Assembly: GCA_030549335.1 (NCBI GenBank)
Contig: CM060194.1
Coordinates: forward strand, 33,562,171-33,626,170
Direction: 5' to 3'
Source: Pontederia crassipes
Taxonomy: Eukaryota > Streptophyta > Magnoliopsida > Commelinales > Pontederiaceae
Length of the DNA: 64,000 nt
Shown: piece after piece, positions 37,001-49,944 of the stretch
How the letters are laid out: the number at the start of each line of letters is the position of its first letter
How positions within the stretch are numbered: position 1 is the stretch's first letter
Program-made: the position numbers and the translations under genes
The notes under the pieces: generated by a model
The model's database searches: none
The model's input: only the letters and a program-made list of their open reading frames with translations
What the model was told of the DNA's origin: nothing

Positions 37001-38691
37001 TAGGGGGAGCATGATTAAACTTTATCGTGGATATCATTGTTGAATCAAAGTTTTATATCATATTTTGATTCTTAATATATTTTTATTTTGACTTTCATAA
37101 ATTGATTTTCATTACAAAATAGCCATAAACTTAGGGGGAGTTATCTTTCAAAACCTTATGTTGCAAAGTCTACATATCTATTATATGATAAAAGGGGGAA
37201 GAATAGATTTTTTGAAAAAATGATTAAGGGGAAGTTACATATGGTTTCTTATATATTTCATTTACAAACGACTTTTTGATGAAACAAAAGGGGGAGAAGT
37301 ATATGAGAAATATGACATGAATATATTTTATAAGAAAAGTTAAGTGTTAGGGGAGTAAAATTGTTTTATCAAGATTTTACAACTTTTTCGTCAACTTATA
37401 TCTTTTTCATATTTCTCGGTTTGTCTTCATAAAAAAAGGGGAGATTGTTGGGTCAAAGTTTTAATGACATATAAAATTATATTTTGATGAAACAAACATC
37501 GAATGATTAAAATTGAAATGTTGAAAAAGTTTAAAAAAAATGGATAACTTTATGCACTACGCTTTGATTAAATAATTATCACTGATCTCATTAGTTTTGG
37601 AGAAATGTGGATGTAGAGAATTTTGTTAGCATTCCATAGACTCCAAGATCATCTAATTTGGATAATCGTGTAAAAAATTATGATCAAAATAGTGCAGGTC
37701 GGTCAACTCGCCGGTCGACGCAAAGAAGGCCGGTCGAGACGTACCGGTCGACCGAATAGAAGATGTCGGTCGACCGATAACTACTGAGCCTGCTTCGGAC
37801 GACGTCGAGACTATACCGGTCGACAATCCGTTCGAAGCACCGGTCGACCGATCAACTCAACGACTACAAATTAAAATTGCGAGACTGTATTGGTCGAGAC
37901 ACCGATCGACGGACCGGTCGACCGATCAAGCGCAGAAGTTGAAGAAAATGTACAACGGTCACATAGACCAGTCGATCGATCCAGAAGTACGGTCGACCGA
38001 CCTTCGAGTCAAATGAACAATAACAGTCAAATTTGAAGGAGGAATTTGTGAAACAATTACTGGACGAATTTTTCATACATCGAAGGCTATAAAAGGAGTG
38101 CCAAAGTCAGAAGCAAAGGCACACATTCACTCATTTGAAAAAAAAACTTCAAGTTATCAAAGAGAGATCATTTTCTTGAAGTTTTCATTTTATAGCTTTC
38201 TCTACTTTCTCTTTTCTTCCCTTGTGAGCTTAGCTTTGTAAAAGAGAGAAACACTTTTGTTCAGAAAAATTAGAGAGAGCTCCTCTGTAAAAGAGGTTCA
38301 AAATCTTACATCTTGAAAGAGAGAAATAGATTAGCTTCATAGGAGAAGAGATTGTCTTGCCTCTCAAAGCGGAGAAAAATGCGGTGGTGTAAAGGGCTTT
38401 CTTCCTTGCCCCATTTGGAACAAAGAAAGTGCTAGTGGAATCTTCGGCCATCTCGAGATCGAGAAGTTGGAGTGGGGGCGTAGGCCAAGGTGTGGCCGAA
38501 CCTCATCAACAACCACCGCGTCTTTGTGTTTGATTTTCTCTCTCTATCCCTCGTTCATATTGTGTTTATAATCTGAATTGCAAAGGTTTTAAAAATCGGT
38601 TTTAAGCTTCCACGATGATTTTTGTGAAATCGATATTTTTGAATTGAACATCAATTCACCACCCCCTCTTGGTGCCCTTTGGGATCCTACA
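34032..38691 (+). mobile_element. Gag-only Copia-type LTR retrotransposon (non-autonomous fossil)
   Basis: The two LTRs (34032-35214 and 37446-38691) start TGTTGGG and end CCTACA, with a perfect 5-bp duplication AGTGA outside. A primer site TTGGTATCAGAGTGG follows the 5' LTR (initiator tRNA-Met type), and a purine tract AAAAAAGGGGAGATTG precedes the 3' LTR. The interior carries a gag region only; no protease, integrase or reverse transcriptase is seen. The LTRs are clearly alike but differ at scattered sites, which suggests an insertion a few million years old. Structure is whole; coding is broken. Confidence 0.9.
35342..36840 (+). pseudogene. Copia-type gag remnant (fossil)
   Basis: The N-terminal part has the NASNFQSWKIRIQVYI block typical of Copia gag (DUF4219/UBN2 type). 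A lysine/glutamate-rich middle and a coiled-coil-like segment follow. A CCHC zinc knuckle CFTCGFHGHYSYQC lies near 36690. Sequence of the type GPKKVWVPK, normally the bridge to protease, ends the coding part. Broken at a few places; age as for the element. Confidence 0.75.
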
Positions 38692-39172
38692 AGTGAGTGG
38701 TTGCAGGAAGAGTAAGTGAGGGTGAGAGAGAAAGAGAGGAAGAGAGAAATAAAGAGAGGCCGTAGGAAAAGAGAGGAGAGAGAAAGATGAGAAAAAATAA
38801 GCGAGAAAGCTTGGCAGGATTTTTAAGTTTTCGCAGTCCGTCGATAATTTCGATGGATGAGACCATTGAAAATATTAAACATATTATATATTATAATTTA
38901 TTAATTACCGATAAATTTTTGTCCATCAGTAATTTTGACGGATGGGACCATTAAAAATATTAAACATATTATATATTATTTATAATTTATTTAATAACCA
39001 ACGGTCCACTTCACCGTCAGTACTTCCGACAGACATTTTCGACTAGCACAGACATTTTGACTCTTGGTATTTCAGAAGGATTTGTATATCCATCGCAAAA
39101 TTCATCAAAAATTCTGAAGAATTTTTATCAGTAAAAAATTACCCATCGAAAATTCACGATTTTCTAGTAGTG

Positions 39173-39490
39173 ATATTCATGTTCTCAAAGGTCTAAATAA
39201 TAAAATAGATTAAAAGAAAATTGAGTTCAACATTCCTCTAACAATTAAACTAATCCATAATCAAAAGAATTAATCATCAAATTCGAGGAGTAAAATATAA
39301 AATAAAGATTGAAAATTATAATCAAACTCCTAGGTGAATCAGCCAAAATTTTGAAATATTCAATTCTTCGTTGATTTACAATGGCGCGCAGTAGAACTTT
39401 GTCTTTCTTTTCTGGTGCGGCTAGGGCTTCAAACTTCGCGGTTGTATGGCCAGTGTGTTCGTGGTACATCCATATTTATAGAGGTGACAG
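39173..39490. other. Unassigned DNA beside the CACTA end
   Basis: Contains a 74-residue minus-strand open frame (39245-39469) that I do not recognise. No repeat boundary is evident apart from the CACTA end on the left. Confidence 0.35.
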
Positions 39491-39492
39491 TC

Positions 39493-39945
39493 TCTTAGGC
39501 GCCATTTGGATGAAGAATATCTTTTAGGGAATAGTAAATTTTATTCAAAAGAATATAGATATTCTTATTGCCATCCATTCGGTTTAAAAGGAAAAAAAAT
39601 TAAATATATAATATTTTATAATTAAAATTTTTTATTATGATTACTTGACATTTATTATTATAATAATGATAAAAATAATAATATGATAATATATTTTCAA
39701 ATTATGAAAAATAAGAGAAATAATTAAAAGGTGAAAAGGATGAAAATAAGTCTATTCCTTCATTTTAATAGAAATGCAAAAGTTGTGATTTCGTAAGTTA
39801 TAACGGTGGTATTTCGATATTCAAAGTGGTTTCGACAAACACGATATTTGACCGACTTAACCTTATTCTACTAGTGTTTGACAATGTTCAGCCGAATAAA
39901 TAGCTATTCTACGAGATAACTTTCGTCCAAATAGCCCCTTTGGGT
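39493..39945. mobile_element. Possible MITE with ATTTGGA ends
   Basis: The left end GGCGCCATTTGGATGAAGA faces a right end whose complement reads GGGGCTATTTGGACGAAAG. The body is AT-rich and non-coding. No target duplication could be fixed. Confidence 0.5.
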
Positions 39946-40623
39946 TACGAGTTGAAATTGATGTCAAAGTCTTTTGAAAATCACGGTCATGAATAAAAAA
40001 GTTCTTGCTTTTGACAGGATTTGATACAACCAGTCCGGATTTGAGTTATCGGACTGAGTTCGAGTCGAACTCAGTCTGTGCAGCTAGCCCGACTCGGGTA
40101 TGACACCGACTCGGTCCGGGTTCTTGTAGAAATAGACTTTTAGCATTGTCTTTGCTTTGATTTTCGTATCCTTTCGTTCCAATTATTTCGTACATTCGAA
40201 TTGATAATCTTGAGATAAAAATAAATTAAAATGGGTATACTCTAACTCAAGATAATTTAAGAAAATAAATAAAAAAATGGGTGCACGTAAATAAAAATTA
40301 TGAAAATGAATATGTAAAAAAATGCATGTATCAAACTACGGCAAGATCATTCAGCGGCAGGTGAGGTGTGGTGGTAGCTCAGCGGGCAGCGACAAGGAGA
40401 GGTAGTTTAACGGCGGCAGCGAGGTACAACAATCGTTCATCAACGGCGGCTACAGCACTGAAAATGATCCTAATTTTAGACTGAACTGACGGAAGGCTTC
40501 ACGCTGAACCGACGGCTTGAACCGTGCATTTTCTTTTTTTATGCACTGTCGATGTAGCATCCGACGACACTAGACGCAGGGAGCAACCTAGTAGCACGCC
40601 TATCAGATCCTATTTGTAAAATT
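39946..40623. other. Unassigned DNA at the broken 3' end of copy 2
   Basis: GACTCGG-rich segments at 40040-40130 and GGCGGC-rich DNA at 40370-40460 suggest degraded repeat sequence. This DNA replaces the expected end of exon 4 and the 3' flank of copy 2. Confidence 0.4.
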
Positions 40624-42685
40624 TTAATCAAGCTCACCCCCCTTCACTTCATCCATCTCAAACATCTTGCATCCAAATGTGTACCCAATTGGCACAAAGA
40701 TCGTTCCATGATGGGTCAGTTGAGTAATGGCTGTCAAACTACAAAAGATGAAAATTTTCATCAGAATGTCTTGTAGCCTTTTTTTTTTCGAATGCAATGT
40801 GCTTGCACTGCAGAAAGTCACGTAAGAAAATTGATTTGTGCACAATAAAAAATATAATGTAGTACGATAACCCAAAAGTTGTAAAAAGGGAATTAATACT
40901 TACATAATTACATACATAATGCACATATCTGTCGTGTAACCCAAGGAAACAAGTATGCAAATAATTAACAATAGCAGTGAAGGTATTAGATATGCAGAAA
41001 TAATGGACACTTTTATCAATTTGTTTCAAAGATTGCAAAGGGTTAAATCTGACTTGATTTTTTTTCCCTGTAAGCATTTGCAAAATTCCCACATATGTCT
41101 TGGGCCAGTTCATTCTCCTAGAGATATTAAGTCCAAGATGGAGAAAAGAGAATTGATAGTCTGGGTGACAACTTATCATGATGGCCAGCAAGCATTGCTA
41201 TCAGCAACAGAATAATCAAGATTGAACATGAAGTACTTGTCAACCTTGGAAGTGGAAATTTTTGTGCAAAGTGTTTATCAATATGAACAAAATGATAAAA
41301 TAAATGAAACGATAGGACTTACGGAGTTGTTTCTTGACCGCCGCCTTGGGTTCCAGTGGAGTAGAAGATTCCTGCAGGCTTGCCTGCAAGTTTCTGAGTC
41401 CCCCAGAGTCCTCCGGTGGAATCAAAGAATGCTTTGAATTGTGCTGCCATCATGCCGAACCTAGTCGGGAACCCAAATAGAATGCCATCTGCTTTGGCAA
41501 GATGGTCAGCTGTCATGATTGGAACATCACTCTTAGGAGGTGCCCCCATCTTTCCAAGCACCTCTTCTGACAATGTCTCTGGAACCTATGAAGACCGAAG
41601 AAGCTGATAATGAATCTAAAAACATGTGACTGAAAAACAATTACGTAATGATAAAAAAAATGCACATTGAAAACTACATGGTTTCAACATACTATCATGA
41701 TTTGTGATCATCTTTGTGCAAAGCAAATGATGCTAGCACATGAAGTGAATGCTGAAAGACAATGCAGAAGTTCCAAGGTAACTTTTATGTATCGACACTT
41801 ACCTGCCAAAGCTCAACTTCCACACCATGAACAGATGAGGCACCCTTTTTTATCTCTTGTGCAAGCTTCTCGACATGCCCAAACATAGAGTAGTACCTAT
41901 ATTATGATTTTGACCTTTACTTATGTCTTAATGAATGGGTTTGCAGTTGAATTGGATTCTATAATAAACAAAATGCAAAAGGATTCTGCACAATTCTATT
42001 TTCAATTTTAACTGAAAATCGCCATGTAAAGGTTGCAATAATATTTTGATAGCTTCAAGATAAGGATGCTGAATGAGTATAACAAATTCACAACTAGCCT
42101 TTTGGTAGCAATGACACTCAACAAACATAAGATTATTATCAACAGTTAACTGGACCAGTTTGTACTATTGTGATAGATTTAAAAAGTGCATTTATCATTC
42201 TTACATATTAGCTGGGTAGTTTTAAAAGTATTAGGTATATGCAAAGAAATAATTATTTCCATTCAACACTTCACATTCTCAAATTCTTGCTATCAAATAT
42301 TACATTTTTATTCAGCACTTGGACAGAAACATGTATGGATGATATATTTGTCAAGAAGGAAGAATAACATGCATCAAATCAAGATTACAGATTATGAAAC
42401 GTTATACTTTTGAGAAAAATATATATATCTAGAGCATTTGATGCAGAATGATTGTAGAGCATTAGTTTTACTTATTAAATTAATAAAATATAAATATATA
42501 TTATTTCATTCAAGAAGTATATAATCAATTTAATGGTAAATTATAATCATTAAATTAATTAAATGATAAGAACCACTACATACTCATTAACCTCTATACT
42601 TTTATGTATCTAAAGTTATGTATCAACTAAGAATGATTGACACAATCGGATAGCGGGGTTATGTCCTGGGTCGTTGGGTGCTAGT

Positions 42686-43118
42686 TGATGGGAAAATTCG
42701 AGAAGAGGAAGAGAAGATCGCGAAGATATTGTAGAAAAATTAGAGACAACACACGAATTTACCCAGGTTCACCCTTGAGATTAGGGCTACGTCCTGCAAA
42801 GAGGTTCCATTATATCGTTTAGATTTACAGCCGCCACACAGAATACATGTGAAAATAAGCTATAAATAATCTCTCCCAAACGGGTCCAAAATCCGAACAA
42901 AATAGAGAAAAAACCTAATCCGAACCACACGGGCCGGCTAAACAAAAGCCCAAAGCCCAAAACTGCCATCGGGGGGCGGGGCCCCCCGAACCCTCCCCCT
43001 CCTTTCGTTTGTATGCCAGCAGTACAGGTAATTGAGTAATACTCAGATTTCCCTAAGCTCACGTGAGCGAACCCGGTGTGAGAAACAAGAGGCTCTGAAG
43101 TATTCACCAACTCCAACA
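42686..43118 (-). mobile_element. Solo LTR, short (fossil)
   Basis: On the minus strand it starts TGTTGGAGTTGG and ends TTCCCATCA (433 bp). The flanks CTAGT and TTAGT form a 5-bp duplication with one difference. The GGTTCACC-type motif is common in Copia-type or TRIM LTRs. It lies in intron 1 of copy 2, apparently inside a SINE. Confidence 0.55.
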
Positions 43119-43235
43119 TTAGTAGCCTTAAGTTCGATTCTCAGAGTCACCAAGTCAAGGTTTATCCATACCACTCTCTCTCTAGCACTGGATTAGTCGG
43201 GTGCGAGGTACCTGTAGCCCTGACCGTGGGGAACC
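43119..43235 (+). mobile_element. SINE 3' part with B-box-like motif
   Basis: AGTTCGATTCTCAGAG resembles a tRNA-type B box, and GGATTAGTCGGGTGCGAGG with a CCTGTAGCCCTGACC tail resembles plant tRNA-derived SINEs. Its 5' part may lie before 42686, separated by the short LTR. Copy 1 lacks this sequence at the same intron position. Confidence 0.5.
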
Positions 43236-45407
43236 CAATGTAAAAGATCATTTACAGGCTGTGATGCACGGGTACATACCGGGTATGAGTACGACCCTAG
43301 TATGATCCGGTACGTTTCGAGTATGTACTCGTATTTAAATAAGTATTTTTTTTAAAATGAGTACGACTCCGGTACGATTTTGGTACGGGCGCGGGTAATT
43401 TTGGGCTTTAAAAAATTGTACATTAAATCCAAAAAAATTACTTATTAGGTACAATTGTACTTGAAAAGAAAAAAAATCAAATTTTCGAACGGCACGTCCT
43501 TAGAAAGAAAGGTGAAAAGAACAATGGCCTAACCTTTTGCACGATGTGTTCAGTAGTGCCGGGTGTTCTTTTTATCCATTGTGTAATGTTCTCTTGTATA
43601 GTAGTACGTGTCGTGCTCTTTTTATTTTAATTTTTATCCATTGTATGTGACTATGTGTCATACTGTACAGAAGGCAAAAAAAGTACTCATTACATATGTT
43701 TTTTAATTTATATTCTTTCATTGAAGTTTTTTGTCAACATCTTAATGTAAACAAAAGTACATGATTTTTAGGAGAAGTACATGACTTGATGGCATTTAAA
43801 GCCTAAACCTAAATATCATTTAAAGCTTGATGTAAAGGATCTTGTTACTATTCATCCAACGATTTTTTATATATTATTTATTAATTAGTTATTGTTTTTC
43901 AATTGATGATTTAATTATTTGATAATTGTTCATGTTACGGTTGATTAATTATATATATTATTTATTAATAGCTATAATTTTAAATTGGTAATTACTTATT
44001 TGGTATAGAAGTTATGTTATAGTATTGTTCATATGTGAAAAATTATTTATTCATTATTTAATTAATTATTTGAAAGACTAGAAATTTTTTTATATAACTT
44101 ATCATATGTTGAAATATTAGAATGATTCTTTTAAATATATTTGAATATTTTTTTAATAACGCAAAATGTATCATTTCTAAAAAATAAATTAAGATGCATA
44201 ATTATATTTCATCATTATTTTATTAGTTACTTTATCCATGTCAAGAGGACATTCCACTTTCGATGCAGGATCTCCTGGTGGATCTAGTAGTAATGCTACT
44301 ATTTCAATTTCTTTGACAACTAATTTTGCATCTGGAATGGCAGAAAATAATTGTTCTCTTTGGGCTTATGTCACAAGATTACAAGATAAAAAGTCTGGAT
44401 GAGGAAACGCAAGTTGGCATTATAATTATTGCAATATAACATATAAATGATCTTATTTTAGAGTGAAAAATCATTTGTTGAGGGAGAAATGACATGACAT
44501 AGTTGCATGTTCAATGATGACAATTGAGTACCTTGAAGAGATGAAAAAAATAGAGAAAGCGGTGAGGGAAAAAGCAAAGCTAATTCAGGTTCCTTTACCC
44601 GGTGGAAGTACAAGTGTTAATCCTCCTATAGCTGATATGTATTCAGATGGAAGCAAAAAAGACGAGGTATTGAAGGACCACTAGGAAAAGCGTTCAATAA
44701 TGAAGAAGGGGATCATTTGACATATGAAATAGAAAGGATGTTTTATTCTGCTGGCGTGCCTTTCAATATTGTAAGAAATTTATATTATATTAGCTCATTT
44801 TCATATGCAGCAAACTCTCCTATATCAGATTTTGTTCCTCCAAGTTATAATGACTTGAAGACAAGATTATTACAAAGGGAGAAAGCTAACATAATGAGAT
44901 TGCTTTAGTATCTTAAAGACATTTGAGCAGAGGAAGGTGTGAGCTTAGTGACTGATAGTTGGACTGATGCTCAAAGAAGACCATTAATTAATTTCATGGC
45001 TATCTTGGATTCAAATCCTAAGTTCCTAAAGTTCGTTGATTGTTCAGATGAGTACAAAGATAAACACTTCATTGCAAATGAAATTTTGAGAACCATTGAT
45101 GAAATTAGATCACAAAATATTGTCCAAGTCATTACTGATAATGCACCTATTTGTAAAGCTGCTGGATCAATTATTGAGTCAGTTCATCCTCATATTTTTT
45201 GGACACCGTGTGCAGTGCATCGTTTGAATCTTGCCTTGAAAAATATTTGTGTGTCAAATAATACTCCAAACAATGAGTATATTTATGCAGAGTGTCATTG
45301 AATTATTGAAGTTATTGATCATGCACATTCCATTAGAAATTTCATAATGAATCATTCCATGAGATTAGCTATGTACAATAAGTTTGTGCATTTGAACTTG
45401 CTTGCTG

Positions 45408-48400
45408 TGTAATATTCCCCACCAGCGTGTGATATTATTCGGTCTGGGCCTCGGCCCGCACGATTTTCTCAAAACGCGTCACCTGGTATTAGAGTAGCGC
45501 AGTGGCTCACCTCTATACTCAGCGTGATACTGTCCACTCTGCCCTCTCCCTGGGCTCACGATTTTCTAACGCGTCACACCTGTTGAAGGACATGTTTCCA
45601 TATATACCCAGCATCTCTCCCGTGATTTATGCATGTGGGACTAATCCAAGGCATGCCCCATGCATCCTTCCCCCCTTAGGGGACTTAACGCCCTCGTTAA
45701 GTGATCGCACCCCACCATGCACAGAGGCTCACGAAGAGTGGCTCTGATACCAAAAACTGTCACACCCAACTTCGTGACTAAGTTCTAATTTCAATTATCA
45801 TAATCTCAGTTACGTTTAGCCATTCCTAAAATAAAATCGGCAAAACCTCCCTCCGTTACTTTCTTGTGTTATTAGCCCACACATACAAAAGATGGATATA
45901 TATTCATCAAAGTTTAAAAAGAACTATAAGATATGACATTCGCATATTGTCATCATATTTTTTTTTTCACAAACCATCTCACATATAAGCTCACAGGATC
46001 AAGTATTATACAACCTTGCAAAAAGTTCCTCACAAACTTAATTAGAACATATCTAAGACTATCTATTACACATGCATGCTTCCAAAAATAAAAGTGGAGG
46101 AGGATTAAAGCGCTCCAGCGGCTCGACCTCTTCTCTATATGCAGTAAAAACAAGCTCCGTGTCGACTCAACTCGAGAACTTATGAGTATCTAAAAAAATA
46201 TTTAAAATGGGTTTTATGAGCAACAATCATTTGCTCAGTGAGTGGAATAAAAGTACAATATAAGGGAACAATACGAGTGCATATAGCAAATAACATTTAA
46301 ATAACCACATTTCTTTCATATGAGAAAATATTTAAAGCATAGCATATATAACATAACTTGTCAAATCATATGAACTTTCACATAAGTAAAAGTAACTCAA
46401 GATATCATAATTTTCATATTTAAACTCCACACATGTGTCATTGCACATATTCATCATGGGTCAATATGTATCACTCTATAATCATGTGTCATACAGTTAA
46501 GCACAACTTCATAATCAAGAGTCACGAATACGCAGAGCAAATCATGGGTCAATACGTATCCCTCGATGATTGTGTGTCATACAGTTAAGCAGAGCTTCAC
46601 AATCAAGAGTCTCAGATACGCAGAGCAAATCACGGGTCAATACGTATCCCAATCATAATTGTGTGCCACCCAATCATGATTCTCAGATACGCAGAGCGAT
46701 CATGGGTCAATACGTGCACGCAGAGCAGCCCCCAAAGAGCAAAGACACCCGATATACGCCCCAAAGGCTTGGTGTATATCGAATGCGATCCCAAAGACCT
46801 TTTTAAAATAGCATGGCTAATGCACACATGGAGTTTAACAATATCAAAATACACATGTCATAATCTCATATCATTATCAAATAAAACTTATTTTTACTTC
46901 ACAAGCATTGTTCCCTAAAAACATTTTTGTATAAGATGTTATTCCATCTCATATGAAATTCTTGAAACATATCATAAATACTTTTCATATCTCAAGATAT
47001 GTTTCAATAATAACAATAATAAGCTTTGCTTGAGGTAATACCATAAATAAAAGAATTAACATATAACATTTTGCTATGTTGTAAATTTACCCGCTCACCT
47101 TTTACTTTATCACTTCAAAGAGGTTTATTAGATTTCCTCCCTTTCACTTGCAACTTGATGTTTTCCTACAAGTAATAACGTCTTTTTACTTTTCAATCAC
47201 TAATAAGGTAATATGCAATGCATGCTCATGATGCATGAATGATTATGCACCCTAAAATGCATGTAATTCTTTCTAATACCAATTTCTAGCTTCAGGTATT
47301 CATATTCATTAGCTATTCCATACTTGAAACTTTTCAATTTCCCCAAAGCTTAACTAGGTGCTGTTTCAAGATTTCAGACTGAGTGTCTGTCAATAAATAA
47401 TTTATAACTTCTTAATCACACGGGCAAATCTTATGATTCTGGATTAATTAGAAACTAGACATATTAAAGTTTTCAACCCCCAAATATCACTATCAAATTC
47501 CAAGTGAGTAAGTTAGGACATCCCAAGCAATCTGACATAGGGTTTGTGCCCTGACAGACTGTATGTCACTAAAATATTGATTTATATGTTTCTTCATACT
47601 TGTCCATTTAACTGGGGCATAATTTTCCTGAAATCTAGACTTCGTTAGTAGTTTTTCATAAAAATTAGAGAATTTAACTCGCTATATAGACTTATAACAA
47701 AAATAGTTAATTCGGGTCGCAATCTGTAAATGTCATAGAATCTGATAGAAGCATCACTATGAAATGAAAAATTCATTTCTCCCCAAATACAAGTTTAAAT
47801 AGTATGATTCCACCTCTCACCGAACCCTTGGAATGTCTATTTAAACATATCCAAATTTCAAACCTCTATTCTAACCATTCCCTAAGTTACAAATGGAACT
47901 GTATCAGACTCGGGACAGGATGAGTGACTTGCGAAGGTAAGTTCATAACTTTCTCTATAAAACTTCTTTTTAGATGATTCCAAAGACCATGGAAAGCGAC
48001 CTTCGAATGAATGAACCATACAAAATTTCATAATTTATGGTTTGTTTATCACCATGTAATGATTCTCTCAATTAGAAGAAAAATTTCCAGATCAAAACTC
48101 ACCTGGAACAGTCGACGTTCCCGATTTTCCCCAGGTCGGTTCGCTCGCGTTCTTCCTCTAGTAATTTTTCTATGGTGAAAATATAATATATATTTTTTTC
48201 AGAATTTTCTGAGATCTTATGACGATTTGGAAAAATATCCCTTTGAGCAGCTCTCACCTGTCTACTTCAGCTGCTTAGAACTTAAGTGATGTCCAATCAC
48301 ATTTTTTTGTCATAACTAAGTGTTTTAACCCTAATTAAGCTCACTTAATCCTACTTGAACATATATATTATAATATTTAGAAATTTTATGATTTATTCCT

Positions 48401-48576
48401 AATAATCATATATAATTACTTTGTAAAGTTTATCAGTAATTAAGTAGTCATTATGCACTAATCAAAATATCAATTACTATATACAAATATCACTAAATGA
48501 ACATCCAAACTAACTTAGTATGTTAATTAAATGCATGATTATGCACAAATGATATTTTTAGGGCACGTCCGTGACA
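45408..48576 (-). mobile_element. LTR retrotransposon remnant: one LTR plus leader (fossil)
   Basis: Read on the minus strand, an LTR (48576 to 45758) starts TGTCACGGACG and ends GGTGTGACA. It is followed by a primer site TGGTATCAGAGCC (45752-45740, initiator tRNA-Met type) and about 330 bp of leader ending GGGGAATATTACA. A perfect 5-bp duplication TGCTG (45403-45407, 48577-48581) brackets the whole. No coding region or second LTR is present. Probably Ty3-type by LTR length. It split the hAT transposase gene and is therefore younger than the hAT. Confidence 0.75.
46455..46730. repeat. 88-bp tandem repeat inside the LTR
   Basis: Units start with CATGGGTCAATACGTATC-like sequence at 46455, 46543, 46631 and (shortened) 46701, and each ends ACGCAGAGC. 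Spacing is 88, 88 and 70 bp. Confidence 0.88.
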
Positions 48577-49601
48577 TGCTGTGTCAGATATTAGATTTGC
48601 ATATAGCATACTAATGCTAAAACGGTTTAAAATAATTAAACATGGCCTTCAATGTATGGTTATTAGTTGACTACAGAGATGATGATGTTAAAAAAGCTGC
48701 TGCTGTGAAGAAAATCATCTTGAATGATATTTGATAGGACAATGTTGATTATATTTTAAACTTCACTAAACCAATTTATGATGTGTTTCGCTATTGTGAT
48801 ACTGATGAATCAAATCTTCATTTAATTTATGAGAAGTGAGATTCTATGATTGAATAAGTGAAATTAGCTATATATCACCATGAACGCAAGGAACTCATTC
48901 AAGATTGTCCCTTTTCTGATGTGGTGTTTGACATCTTGATTGATAGATGAGCTAAGAATTACACATCACTTCATTGTTTGGCTCATTCACTTAATTCAAG
49001 GTAAAATTTGATTAATTTTCAACTTTATTTTTCTTAAGTGAATGTATCTTTTAAATGTTTATTAGGTTGTAACATTTTGATTGATGTTGTGTATATTAGG
49101 TTTTATACAAAATAATGGCTCGATGAATCTCCCAATTGAATTCCTCCTCATAAGGATAATGAGCTTTGTGAAAAAAGAAACAAGTGCATAAGGAGTTATT
49201 TTCAAGATCCAAGTGAAAGATCGGAAGCGACTAGAGAATTTGTGAAATTTTCAAGTGCAGAAGAAGAACTTGGCCAGTTTGATTCTTTACAAGATATATG
49301 AAATTTGACATAAAAAAATGGTGGGTTATGTATGGATCTCCAATTCTTAAACTACAAGCCCGACTTTGAAGCTATTTTCACAATCAAACTCTTCTTCTTG
49401 TTGTGAAAGGAATTGGAGTACATATTCTTTCATAGATTCCTATAAAAGAAATAAACTCAAACAAAAAAGTAGTGAGGATTTAGTTTTTGTACACACAAAT
49501 CTTCGTTTCCTTTCATGAAAGAGCAAAAATTATAATGAAGGAGAGCAAAAATGTGAGATATTGGTGGAGGTCAATGGGACTTGTCAAATGGTACTAGACT
49601 T

Positions 49602-49944
49602 CTTTTTTTTATGAGAAAAAGTTATCTATTAATATATGCTCCCAACGAGTCCGAATACAAAAAATGGAGTCTCCGGAGGTGAAGTTCCATCCCAAAAAGT
49701 ATCCAAAAAATTCCTCCTACCCTTATTTGGTAGATAATCAACAGCCTCATTAGTCTCTCTATAATAGTTGGTACATTTAAAATATTCAAAATGCATAATG
49801 ATTTATCGTAATTCTTACATAAGCGTCCAAATTTTCTAAGGGCAGCTCGACTCTTCATTGATAACCGCAACCAGGTTTGAGGAATCGCTTTCTTTCCAAA
49901 CACGGTTGAAAACCAGTCTGTCGACATTTCCTAAGCTCAAGTTT
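49602..49944 (-). mobile_element. 5'-truncated LINE fragment (RNase H tail)
   Basis: Minus-strand blocks ESDSSNLVAVIN and YYRETNEAVDYL match the end of the plant L1 RNase H domain. A T-run at 49603-49610 is its poly-A tail on the other strand. The flanks GGTACTAGACTT and GGTGCTAGACTT (49590-49601, 49945-49956) form a 12-bp target duplication with one difference. It interrupts the hAT transposase coding sequence. Too short to encode an enzyme. Confidence 0.82.

Larger units (their letters stand above)
31780..39172 (-). mobile_element. Truncated CACTA element end, hosting two LTR insertions
   Basis: The terminus at 39161-39172 reads TTTCTAGTAGTG, the inverse of CACTACTAGAAA, preceded by subterminal repeats at 38830-39160 (GTCCGTCGATAATTTCGATG and relatives). 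GA-rich body sequence lies at 38700-38800, 33951-34026 and 31795-31835, now split by a solo LTR and a Copia-type element. No opposite CACTA end was found near 31780, so that side appears deleted. No transposase exon was recognised. Confidence 0.6.

Noticed and set aside
43137-43160. tRNA gene suggested by a B-box-like GTTCGATTCTC
   Set aside because: No A box, acceptor stem or cloverleaf fits; a SINE fragment explains it better.
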